Assembly (NCBI GenBank): GCA_023150615.1
Contig: JAKLKO010000006.1
Coordinates: forward strand, 124,001-188,000
Length of the DNA stretch: 64,000 nt
Source: Phycisphaerae bacterium
GTDB lineage: Bacteria; Planctomycetota; Phycisphaerae; UBA1845; UTPLA1
Direction of reading: 5' to 3'
This document shows, piece after piece, positions 7,609-15,030 of the stretch. The notes under the pieces were generated by a model. That model was given only the letters and a program-made list of their open reading frames with translations. It was not told the origin of the DNA and did no database searches. The stretch's first letter is position 1. Every line of letters starts with the position of its first letter. Position numbers and translations under genes: made by a program.

Positions 7609-9887
7609 CGCCGGACCACGCCACGCAGGACGTCGAGCTGCGGATCATCGGCATGACGTGCGGCGCGTGTGTCGGACGCGTCGAGCGCGCGCTTCGATCC
7701 ATCGCAGCCGTCCGCGACGTCGGCGTGCATCTTCTGACAGAGTCGGCGCGCGTCACCGTCGATCCCGCGGAGTTCCGCCGCGACTCGCTCATCGAGGCGG
7801 TGCGCCGCGTTGGCTACGACGCCGAATTCTCGGGTGGCCCGTCCGCCCTGCCCGCGGTCGGCGCCGATGAGCGTCGCCGAGGCGAGAGCGTGCGCCGCGT
7901 ACGGCAGTCGATGATCCTCGCGGTCGGATTCGCGCTGCCGATCCTCGCGCTCGATCACGTCGGGCACGGTCTCGCCGCGACGCACGCGGCGGGCGTTTTT
8001 GGCGGGCGATTGATCCAGGGCAGCCTCATGGTTCTGCTGTTTGTCAGCCCGGCGGCCGGACCGCTGCTGGTCGCGGGCCTGCGATCGGCGTGGTTCCGCA
8101 CGCCGAACATGGACTTGCTCGTGACGATGGGCGTCGGAGTCGCGTTCGCCAGCAGTGTCTACGCGACGTTCGCGATGGACGCCGATTTTGTGCACTTCCA
8201 CGCCGCCGCGGTCATCATCGCGCTGGTCGATATCGGGCGATATCTCGAAACGCGCGCGCGGGGTCGGACGGGCGCCGCCGTCGCCGCGCTGGCGCAGCGG
8301 ATGCCGCGAACGGCCAACGTCCGTCGCGATGCGTCGATCGTCACCGTGCCAATCGAGTCCGTGGCGATCGGCGATGAGATTGTCGTCGCGACCGGGCAGT
8401 CAATCCCGACCGACGGTATCGTGTCGACCGGCCGCGCGTCCGTCGATGAACGACTCTGGACCGGGGAGCCGCTGCCGCGCGAGAAATCGCCCGGCAACGC
8501 GGTGCTCGCGGGGACGATTGTCGCCGAAGGCGCGGCGTCGATTCGCGTCACGCGCGTCGGAAGCCAGGCGGCCATCGGTCGAATTCTCGAGCTCGTTGCC
8601 GAATCGCAGCGAAGCGGCACTCAGATGCAACGCATGGCCGACCGCGTCGCGGGCATCTTCGTCCCTATCGTGATCGGCATCGCGGCGGTGACGCTCGCCG
8701 GCTGGCTATTGACTGGCGGCACGGCTGCGCTGCCTGCCGCGCTCCGCTCGACCATCGCCGTGCTCGTTGTCGCGTGTCCGTGCGCGCTCGGCCTGGCGAC
8801 GCCGACGGTGGTCGCCGTTGTCAACGGGCTTGCCGCCGCGCGGGGGATCCTCGTCCGCGACGCGGCCACGCTCGAGGCGTTCGGCCAGGTCAACGTCGTG
8901 CTCTGGGATAAGACGGGGACGCTGACGAGCGGAAAACTCGGGGTCGTGCGTGTCCGTCGCGTCGGTGATGCCGCCCCGACGGAACGGGAGTTGCTACGAA
9001 TGGCGGCCTCGGCCGAGTTGCTCTCGGTCCATCCGATCGGGCAGGCGATCGTCGCTCACGCCCGCCGCGAAATGACCGAGCCCGCCGAGCCGGAGACGTT
9101 CGAATCGGTCGCCGGCGGTGGCGTCGTGGCCCGGATCGATGGGCACGATGTCATCGTGGCGTCGGCGAAGTTCCTCGCCGCGCGCGGTATCGAGACGAGT
9201 TCGACCTCGCCGATGTCGGATGAGGCCGGCGAGGAAGGGCATTCGGTCTGCTGGATAGCGCTGGACGGACGGCTCGTCGGTGCGATCGAGCTGAGCGACG
9301 TCTTGCGGCCGTCCGCCGCGTCGGCTGTCGCGCGGCTCTCGCGCGCCGGAATCCGCAGTGTGCTGCTCACCGGGGATTCCGCGCGGGCTGCTCACGCCGT
9401 CGCGCGCCAGGTCGGCATTGCGGACGTGGTCGCCGAGGCCTCGCCGGAGGACAAGCGTCAGGCCGTCGAGATGTGGCGCGGTCGCGGAGCGATCGTGGCG
9501 GCAGTCGGAGACGGAATCAACGATGCGCCTGCGCTGGCCGCGGCGTCGGTCGGCGTCGCATTCGCAACCGGCGCCGACGTTGCGCTGGAATCGGCGGGCG
9601 TGAACCTGATCGGATCGACGCCGCATCTCGTCGCCGACGCGGTCGAGCTGTCGCGTGCGGCACGGCGCGTGATGCGCCAGAATCTCGCATGGGCCTTCGG
9701 GTACAACATCGCGATGATTCCGGCGGCCGCGGTCGGAGTTTTGCCCCCCGGGATTGCGGCCGGCGCGATGATGGCCAGCTCGCTGACCGTGGTGATCAAC
9801 GCACTTCGACTCGGTGGCCACGCATCGGGCCGCCGCGAATCGGTCGGTGCGAAGAAACCTCCGGAACCCAGCGCGACGGCGAAATGA
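7605..9887 (+). CDS. copA: Copper-translocating P-type ATPase
   Basis: A 760-residue P1B-type ATPase. The N-terminal HMA domain (about residues 8-70) has IGMTCGACVGRVERAL. Transmembrane helices follow, with the ion-channel motif ACPCALGLATP (CPC near 391), the phosphorylation site DKTGTLTSG (Asp near 435), an HP dipeptide (SVHPIG) in the nucleotide domain, TGDS and GDGINDAPAL (near 635), then terminal helices. CPC together with the HMA domain argues for Cu(I) export. The copper chaperone gene overlaps upstream and ribF overlaps downstream. No CsoR/CueR-type regulator is seen nearby. Confidence 0.95.
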   Translation: MTPDHATQDVELRIIGMTCGACVGRVERALRSIAAVRDVGVHLLTESARVTVDPAEFRRDSLIEAVRRVGYDAEFSGGPSALPAVGADERRRGESVRRVRQSMILAVGFALPILALDHVGHGLAATHAAGVFGGRLIQGSLMVLLFVSPAAGPLLVAGLRSAWFRTPNMDLLVTMGVGVAFASSVYATFAMDADFVHFHAAAVIIALVDIGRYLETRARGRTGAAVAALAQRMPRTANVRRDASIVTVPIESVAIGDEIVVATGQSIPTDGIVSTGRASVDERLWTGEPLPREKSPGNAVLAGTIVAEGAASIRVTRVGSQAAIGRILELVAESQRSGTQMQRMADRVAGIFVPIVIGIAAVTLAGWLLTGGTAALPAALRSTIAVLVVACPCALGLATPTVVAVVNGLAAARGILVRDAATLEAFGQVNVVLWDKTGTLTSGKLGVVRVRRVGDAAPTERELLRMAASAELLSVHPIGQAIVAHARREMTEPAEPETFESVAGGGVVARIDGHDVIVASAKFLAARGIETSSTSPMSDEAGEEGHSVCWIALDGRLVGAIELSDVLRPSAASAVARLSRAGIRSVLLTGDSARAAHAVARQVGIADVVAEASPEDKRQAVEMWRGRGAIVAAVGDGINDAPALAAASVGVAFATGADVALESAGVNLIGSTPHLVADAVELSRAARRVMRQNLAWAFGYNIAMIPAAAVGVLPPGIAAGAMMASSLTVVINALRLGGHASGRRESVGAKKPPEPSATAK

Positions 9888-10855
9888 GCATTGCACCTCT
9901 TGCACCTTCGGTCCTTCGCGGCATCGCCGCCGAGACGGCGATGTGGCGCGGCTCGGTCGTCACCATCGGGAACTTTGACGGTGTTCATCTCGGTCATCGG
10001 GCCATCCTGATGCGCTGCCGGACGCGTGCCGTCGAGACCGGCGCGCGCGTCGTCGCGGTCACGTTCGAACCACACCCGCTCGCGATCCTGACGCCCGATC
10101 GCGCACCGGCGCGGCTGGCGACGCTCGAAGAGCGCGTCGAGTCGCTGCACGCCTCGGGCGCCGACGCGGTCTGGATCATCGACACGGACCGCGCGTTCTT
10201 GTCGTGGACCCCCGAGGAATTCGTCGAGCGCCTGATCGTGGAGCGCCTGGCCGCTTGTTGCGTCGTCGAAGGCCTCGATTTCAACTTCGGCCGCGGTCGG
10301 CAGGGCTCCATCGAGACGCTTCGGGAGTTGGGCGACCGTTTTCAGTTTGCCATCGACGTTGTCGAGCCGCTGCGCGTCCGACTGGGCGCGGTCGAACGCG
10401 TTGTATCAAGCAGCGTTATTCGCGAGCGACTGCTTGCGGGCGACGTCGAGGCCGCCGCCGCGTGCCTCGGCCGCGACTACGCCCTGAGCGGCACGATCAC
10501 GCCGGGCAGCGGCGCGGGCCGTGAACTCGGCTTCCCCACAATCAACCTGGCGTCGCCGCCCACGGCCGTTCCCGGCGACGGCGTCTACGCGGGTACCGGA
10601 CGCATCGCGGGCTGGACCTTCGCGGCGGCCATCAGCATCGGCCATCGCCCGACCATGGGCGGAACGACGCGGGCGATCGAGGCCCATTTGCTCGATGCGT
10701 CGGGGGCGTGGTACGGTCAGTCGGCGCGGCTGGGATTCCGATGCCGCTTGCGCGACCAGCAGCGCTTCGAGGACATCGAGCACTTGCGCGAGCAGATCGA
10801 GCGCGACGTGGCGCGCGTCCGCGAACTCATCGGTCCGACCGGGACGACGGTATGA
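9884..10855 (+). CDS. ribF: Bifunctional riboflavin kinase/FAD synthetase
   Basis: A 323-residue enzyme making FMN from riboflavin and FAD from FMN. The N-terminal FAD-synthetase domain shows TIGNFDGVHLGHRAIL and a VTFEPHPL segment, and SSSVIRERLLAGDVE marks its end. The C-terminal flavokinase domain has GSGAGRELGFPTINL and IGHRPTMGG. Start ATG 9884 overlaps the copA stop (ATGA), and the next gene nrnA overlaps the ribF stop, so expression of all three is probably coupled. Length is typical for bacterial RibF. Confidence 0.96.
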   Translation: MSIAPLAPSVLRGIAAETAMWRGSVVTIGNFDGVHLGHRAILMRCRTRAVETGARVVAVTFEPHPLAILTPDRAPARLATLEERVESLHASGADAVWIIDTDRAFLSWTPEEFVERLIVERLAACCVVEGLDFNFGRGRQGSIETLRELGDRFQFAIDVVEPLRVRLGAVERVVSSSVIRERLLAGDVEAAAACLGRDYALSGTITPGSGAGRELGFPTINLASPPTAVPGDGVYAGTGRIAGWTFAAAISIGHRPTMGGTTRAIEAHLLDASGAWYGQSARLGFRCRLRDQQRFEDIEHLREQIERDVARVRELIGPTGTTV

Positions 10856-11847
10856 CGCTCCAAGCGCGATATTGCGAGGCCGCCGAACGGTTGCGTGAGG
10901 CTCGCCGCGTGGCGATCACGACGCACACGCGCCCAGACGGCGACGCGATCGGCAGCAGCGTTGGGCTGGGCCGCGTCCTTCGCGAGCAGGGGGGCGACGC
11001 GACCGTGCACCTGCTTGACGCGGTGCCGCCGCGGTATCAGTTCCTTACCGACGGCTTTCCCTGTCGTCCGATCGGTTCGGCGTCCGACGCGCTGGCGGAC
11101 GTGGACTTGATCTGCATCGTCGATACCTCGTCGTGGTCGCAGCTTGAGCCGATCCGCAAAACGCTCGAACGGTCGAGCGGTCCGATCGTCGTCATCGATC
11201 ACCACCGCACGCGGGACGCGATCGGCCACGTCACCGTGCTCGATGAATCCGCCGGCGCGACCGCGGAGATGATTACGACGCTCTGCCGGTACGCGAATTG
11301 GCCCATTTCCGCCGATGCGGCGCTGGCGCTGCTGACCGGACTGGCGACCGATACCGGCTGGTTCCGATTTTCGAACGCGACACCGCGGGTGTTTGAGACG
11401 GCCGCGTATCTGCTGCAGCGCGGCGTGCCTTTGCCGGAGCTCTACGAGCGGCTCTACCTCGGCGATCCCGCGCCGCGACTCCGTCTGATGGGGCGACTGC
11501 TTGCGTCGATGGAGCTGCTCGCCGACGGCCGCATTGCGGTCCTGAAGCTCCCGCAGCACGTTTTGCATGAATGCGGCGCGACGAGCGCGATGACCGAGGA
11601 GTTGATCAACGAACCGCAGCGGATCGGTTCCGTGAATCTGGTCATCCTCTGCGCCGAGTCGGACGCTGGCGTCATTCGCGTCAGCCTCCGCAGCAAGCGC
11701 GACGTTGACGTTGCCGCCCTCGCAGCGCGCTACGGCGGTGGCGGGCATGAGCGCGCGGCCGGCGCGCGGATCTCAGGCCGGCTCGACGACGTCGCGGCGC
11801 GCGTCGTCGCCGACGTGCTCGCAACGGTCGGCCAAACGGGTCCGTAG
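10852..11847 (+). CDS. nrnA: DHH/DHHA1 phosphoesterase, NrnA-like oligoribonuclease/pAp phosphatase
   Basis: A 331-residue protein with THTRPDGDAIGSSVGL (first metal site), CIVDTS, VIDHHRTRD (the DHH motif) and the C-terminal DHHA1 signature GGGGHERAAGARI. These are the features of NrnA, which degrades nano-RNAs to mononucleotides and dephosphorylates 3'-phosphoadenosine 5'-phosphate. ATG 10852 overlaps the ribF stop; in many bacteria this gene sits with rbfA, truB and ribF, so the pairing with ribF is conserved. The upstream extension of the open frame is a ribF shadow. Confidence 0.93.
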   Translation: MTLQARYCEAAERLREARRVAITTHTRPDGDAIGSSVGLGRVLREQGGDATVHLLDAVPPRYQFLTDGFPCRPIGSASDALADVDLICIVDTSSWSQLEPIRKTLERSSGPIVVIDHHRTRDAIGHVTVLDESAGATAEMITTLCRYANWPISADAALALLTGLATDTGWFRFSNATPRVFETAAYLLQRGVPLPELYERLYLGDPAPRLRLMGRLLASMELLADGRIAVLKLPQHVLHECGATSAMTEELINEPQRIGSVNLVILCAESDAGVIRVSLRSKRDVDVAALAARYGGGGHERAAGARISGRLDDVAARVVADVLATVGQTGP

Positions 11848-11850
11848 TCC

Positions 11851-12699
11851 ATGGCGCCGGCATCCCCACACCCCTGGCGCGGCATTCTCCGCACGTTCCC
11901 GGTGTCGACGCGCGGCATGATCGGCGCGTTCCTGCTGATGATCGCGGGCGGGTACCTCTTCGCGCTTCTCAACATCGTGGCCACGCATTCGATGGCGGAC
12001 GGTCGGCGCGGGCTCTCGTTCGACGATCTCCGCGCGGTCTATTCCGGGCTGACGGTTGAACGCGGATCGCGCGACGTGATCCCGTCGCGGATGCTCCAGA
12101 TGATCGAGGGCGCGATGCGCCAGTATCTCGAGGATCAGGACGACTTCGAGGTCCTGCGCGCCTGGCTTGCGTCCGGCGGAGCGCCGGCCGGACTCGACGA
12201 ACGGTCGCGCGACCGGACTCCGCGCCGGGTGATCATCCTCAACTGTCTGCGCTGCCATGCGGCCGACGCGAACACGGACATTTCACGGAAGGCGCCGTTC
12301 GGACCCGATCAGATGACCGTGGACCCGCAGCACGTCGCGCGCGTCGCGGCCGCACGCGAAGTTGAAGGCTCGAAAAGCGTCCGGATCGGCCCACAGGAGA
12401 CGCGGCATCTGATTCTGATCACCCACGCGCACATGCTGGCCATCCCCATCTTCACGTTGATCGTCGGCGGGCTGTTCGCGCTGGTCTCCGGACCGCCGCG
12501 TGCCATTGCCGTGCTGACGCCGGCGCCCATGCTCGCGCTGCTCGTCGACTTTTCCGGCTGGTGGCTGGCCCGGTTGTTTCCGCCGGCGATCGGGCTGATC
12601 GTTGCCGGCGGGGCCGTCTTCGGACTCGCGTTCGCCGTTCAGTTGCTCTTCGTGGGCTGGGAGTTGCTCCGTGGTGCTCCGCCCGCGCAGCGCCGCTGA
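11851..12699 (+). CDS. Membrane protein with a CxxCH (haem c-like) motif, unknown function
   Basis: A 282-residue protein with one hydrophobic helix near residues 23-45, a polar loop of about 150 residues, then three or so hydrophobic helices from about 195 to 270. The loop contains NCLRCHAADA near residue 131, a single CxxCH, which would attach one haem c if the loop is periplasmic. No family is recognised. It starts three bases after the nrnA stop, so it belongs to the end of that run, and lies just upstream of the MoxR operon. An electron-transfer or redox-sensing role is only a guess; the motif could also bind zinc. Confidence 0.7.
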   Translation: MAPASPHPWRGILRTFPVSTRGMIGAFLLMIAGGYLFALLNIVATHSMADGRRGLSFDDLRAVYSGLTVERGSRDVIPSRMLQMIEGAMRQYLEDQDDFEVLRAWLASGGAPAGLDERSRDRTPRRVIILNCLRCHAADANTDISRKAPFGPDQMTVDPQHVARVAAAREVEGSKSVRIGPQETRHLILITHAHMLAIPIFTLIVGGLFALVSGPPRAIAVLTPAPMLALLVDFSGWWLARLFPPAIGLIVAGGAVFGLAFAVQLLFVGWELLRGAPPAQRR

Positions 12700-12747
12700 G
12701 GCCTGTCAGTCGCCCGATTCAACAAGATCGCGGGGGCCCGCGGACGA

Positions 12748-12753
12748 TATAAT
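12748..12753 (+). promoter_or_regulatory. Candidate -10 box ahead of the MoxR-DUF58-transglutaminase operon
   Basis: A perfect TATAAT lies 42 bases before the moxR start codon in the 95-base gap after the CxxCH membrane protein gene. No good -35 hexamer is found 16-18 bases upstream, so the assignment rests on the -10 box and its position. The gap also supplies the ribosome site AGGAAA nine bases from ATG 12795. Confidence 0.35.
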
Positions 12754-12794
12754 GAACGTACGGAGTTTGGACCACCGGCCCAGGAAACCGCTCC

Positions 12795-13757
12795 ATGCAG
12801 GCCACCATGCCCGTCACGGCGGACGTATTGACCTCGCGGCTCCAGCGCTTGCGCGAGAACGTCTCGTCCGTCTTTCTCGGCAAGCCGGACACCGTTCGGC
12901 AGCTCCTCGCCGGGCTTCTCGCCCGCGGGCATGTGCTGATCGAGGACGTGCCCGGCGTGGGCAAAACCGTCCTCGCCCGGGCGCTCGCCCGCAGCATTCA
13001 CTGCACGTTCTCGCGAATCCAGTTGACGCCCGACCTGCTGCCGTCCGACATCCTCGGCGTCAGCATCTTCAATGAGAAAACGGGGCTTTTCGAGTTCAAG
13101 AAGGGGCCGATCTTCGCCCACATCATCCTCGCTGACGAGATCAACCGCACGACACCGCGGACGCAGTCAGCCCTGCTCGAAGCGATGAACGAAGCGCAGG
13201 TCAGCGTCGACGGACAGAGCTTCCGCCTCGATCGGCCGTTCATGGTGATCGCGACGCAGAATCCCTTCGAATTCGAGGGTACGTACTTTCTGCCCGAAAA
13301 CCAGCTCGATCGCTTCATCCTGCGGATCCGGATCGGCTACCCGTCGCGCCAGGACGAGCGGCGGATCCTCCGGGAAGAGCCGGATCGTGCGCCGCTGGAA
13401 GCGCTTCAGCCGGTGATGCAGGCGAGCGACGTCGTCGCGCTACAATCGCTGACCGAGCGCGTTCGCATCGATGCGGAGATCATCGACTACCTCCAGGCAA
13501 TCGTCGAAGCGACGCGCCGCCACGAATCGCTCGAGGTCGGCGTCTCGCCTCGCGGCGCGCTGGCAATGGTCCGCGCCGCGCGGGCGATGGCCGTCCTCGA
13601 CGGGCGCGACTACGTCGTGCCGGACGACGTGAAGCAGCTCGCCGTCGCCGTGTGCGCGCACCGCGTCGTCGGCAAGTCGTACCTGCACGACGGTCGAGCG
13701 CAGCGGAATGACGAGATCATCGAGGAGATTCTGGAGCAGGTCGCTCCGCCCGCCTGA
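12795..13757 (+). CDS. MoxR family AAA+ ATPase (first copy)
   Basis: A 320-residue MoxR-type ATPase. It has Walker A (EDVPGVGKTVLARALA, near residue 55), ILADEINRTTPRTQSALLEAM (Walker B and the MoxR-specific region), FMVIATQNPFEFEGTYFLPE (sensor 1) and QLDRFILRI. A C-terminal lid domain carries SPRGALAMVRAARA. MoxR proteins are thought to act as chaperones that insert cofactors or mature partner VWA/DUF58 proteins. The start ATG 12795 has AGGA at 12782-12785. It is followed by the DUF58 and transglutaminase genes, a classic arrangement. Confidence 0.93.
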   Translation: MQATMPVTADVLTSRLQRLRENVSSVFLGKPDTVRQLLAGLLARGHVLIEDVPGVGKTVLARALARSIHCTFSRIQLTPDLLPSDILGVSIFNEKTGLFEFKKGPIFAHIILADEINRTTPRTQSALLEAMNEAQVSVDGQSFRLDRPFMVIATQNPFEFEGTYFLPENQLDRFILRIRIGYPSRQDERRILREEPDRAPLEALQPVMQASDVVALQSLTERVRIDAEIIDYLQAIVEATRRHESLEVGVSPRGALAMVRAARAMAVLDGRDYVVPDDVKQLAVAVCAHRVVGKSYLHDGRAQRNDEIIEEILEQVAPPA

Positions 13758-15030
13758 GCCGGACGGGCGCGACGCCGCCTCGCCGCGGATTCCCTGGATT
13801 CCGCGCCGCCAGCGACTGCCGCCCAACGGTTTCTGCGGCTCCATGGGGACCTGGCTCTTTCTCCTCGCGTTTGTCCTGATCGGTCTGACGGCCGTCGACA
13901 CGGACGCCAATCTGCTCCTGATCCTCTTCGGGCTCTGCGGTGGCGCGCTCGTCGCCAGCTTTGTCGCCGGCTGGCTCGGACTGCGCAACCTCGTGGTCAA
14001 GCGCGTCGTTCAGGACGGCGTCATGGCCGGCCAGCCCTTCGTCCTTCGCTACCAGTTGACGAATCCGCAGCGCTGGTGGTCGTCCTATTCGCTCCACCTC
14101 GTCGACGTCATCGACACGAGCCAGTCGATTCCGCTGCCGGAGGCATTTGTGCCGATGCTGCGGCCCGGCGAGTCGATCACGGTCGAAGTGCCGATGGTCT
14201 TCCGCCGCCGCGGACGCGTCGTGTTCGATCAGATCGCCGTCGCCACGCGCTACCCATTCGGCCTGTTCACAAAATACGCCACGGCGTCGCTGCCGCAGAC
14301 GGTACTCGTCTATCCGGCGCTGGGGCGGATTCGCGACGCCCGCTGGTCGTCGCGGAACTGGGCCGAGGCCATCAGCATCGAGGGCCAGTCGCGCTGGCAG
14401 CGCGGCGACGATGAGTTCTACGGACTGCGCGAGTACCGACTCGGAGACAATCCACGCCGCATCCACTGGCGCCGCTCGGCCCGGACTCGCACGCTGGTCG
14501 TCCGCGAGATGGCCGCCGCCCGCGCCAACCAGATCTGGTGCGTCCTCGATTCGCGCATCCCGTCGGACGACCCGTATCTCGCCGACCGGCTCGAGCTGGC
14601 CATCCGTTGCGCCGCGACCGTCGCGTGCGACGCAATCGAGTCGAGCGGCCGCGTGGGGTTTATCTGCAACGGCGAGCCGCTGCTGATCCTCCCGCCGGCC
14701 GGCGGAAGAGACTACCGCCTGCGGATCCTCCGCGAGCTGGCGATGCGCGCACCCAATCACACCGACCGCCTCGCGGATCGCCTTGCCCGCGTCGCCTGGC
14801 CGTCGCGCTGGCGGGGGCGCTGCCTGATCTTCGCCGGGCGGTTCAACGACGACCTGGGCGAGTGCGCCAAGTGGCTCAGCGGCCGCGTCGGCAGCACGTC
14901 GATCTACATCCCCGGCACGCCCGCGTTCGACGCGATCTTCTCGGTCGCAACGCACGAGACTCGCGCGCCGCGCCGCTCGCGGCTTCAGTCCTCGTTGCGA
15001 CCGGCGACCCGCACGGAGGTCGTCGCATGA
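13708..15030 (+). CDS. DUF58 domain protein, MoxR partner
   Basis: A protein of up to 440 residues with two hydrophobic helices near residues 48-90, then the DUF58 domain with its hallmark DEFYGLREYRLGDNPRRIHW near residue 235. ATG 13708 would overlap the moxR gene by 50 bases; a start at ATG 13843 would fall inside the first membrane helix, so the upstream start, or an unrecognised one between them, is preferred. DUF58 proteins have a VWA-like fold and occur beside MoxR ATPases; their exact role is unknown. The stop overlaps the transglutaminase start (ATGA at 15027). Confidence 0.88.
   Translation: MTRSSRRFWSRSLRPPEPDGRDAASPRIPWIPRRQRLPPNGFCGSMGTWLFLLAFVLIGLTAVDTDANLLLILFGLCGGALVASFVAGWLGLRNLVVKRVVQDGVMAGQPFVLRYQLTNPQRWWSSYSLHLVDVIDTSQSIPLPEAFVPMLRPGESITVEVPMVFRRRGRVVFDQIAVATRYPFGLFTKYATASLPQTVLVYPALGRIRDARWSSRNWAEAISIEGQSRWQRGDDEFYGLREYRLGDNPRRIHWRRSARTRTLVVREMAAARANQIWCVLDSRIPSDDPYLADRLELAIRCAATVACDAIESSGRVGFICNGEPLLILPPAGGRDYRLRILRELAMRAPNHTDRLADRLARVAWPSRWRGRCLIFAGRFNDDLGECAKWLSGRVGSTSIYIPGTPAFDAIFSVATHETRAPRRSRLQSSLRPATRTEVVA

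Noticed and set aside
14538-15026. Upstream extension of the transglutaminase frame
   Set aside because: It overlaps the DUF58 coding sequence in another frame and lacks homology; ATG 15027 with the ATGA overlap is a better start.
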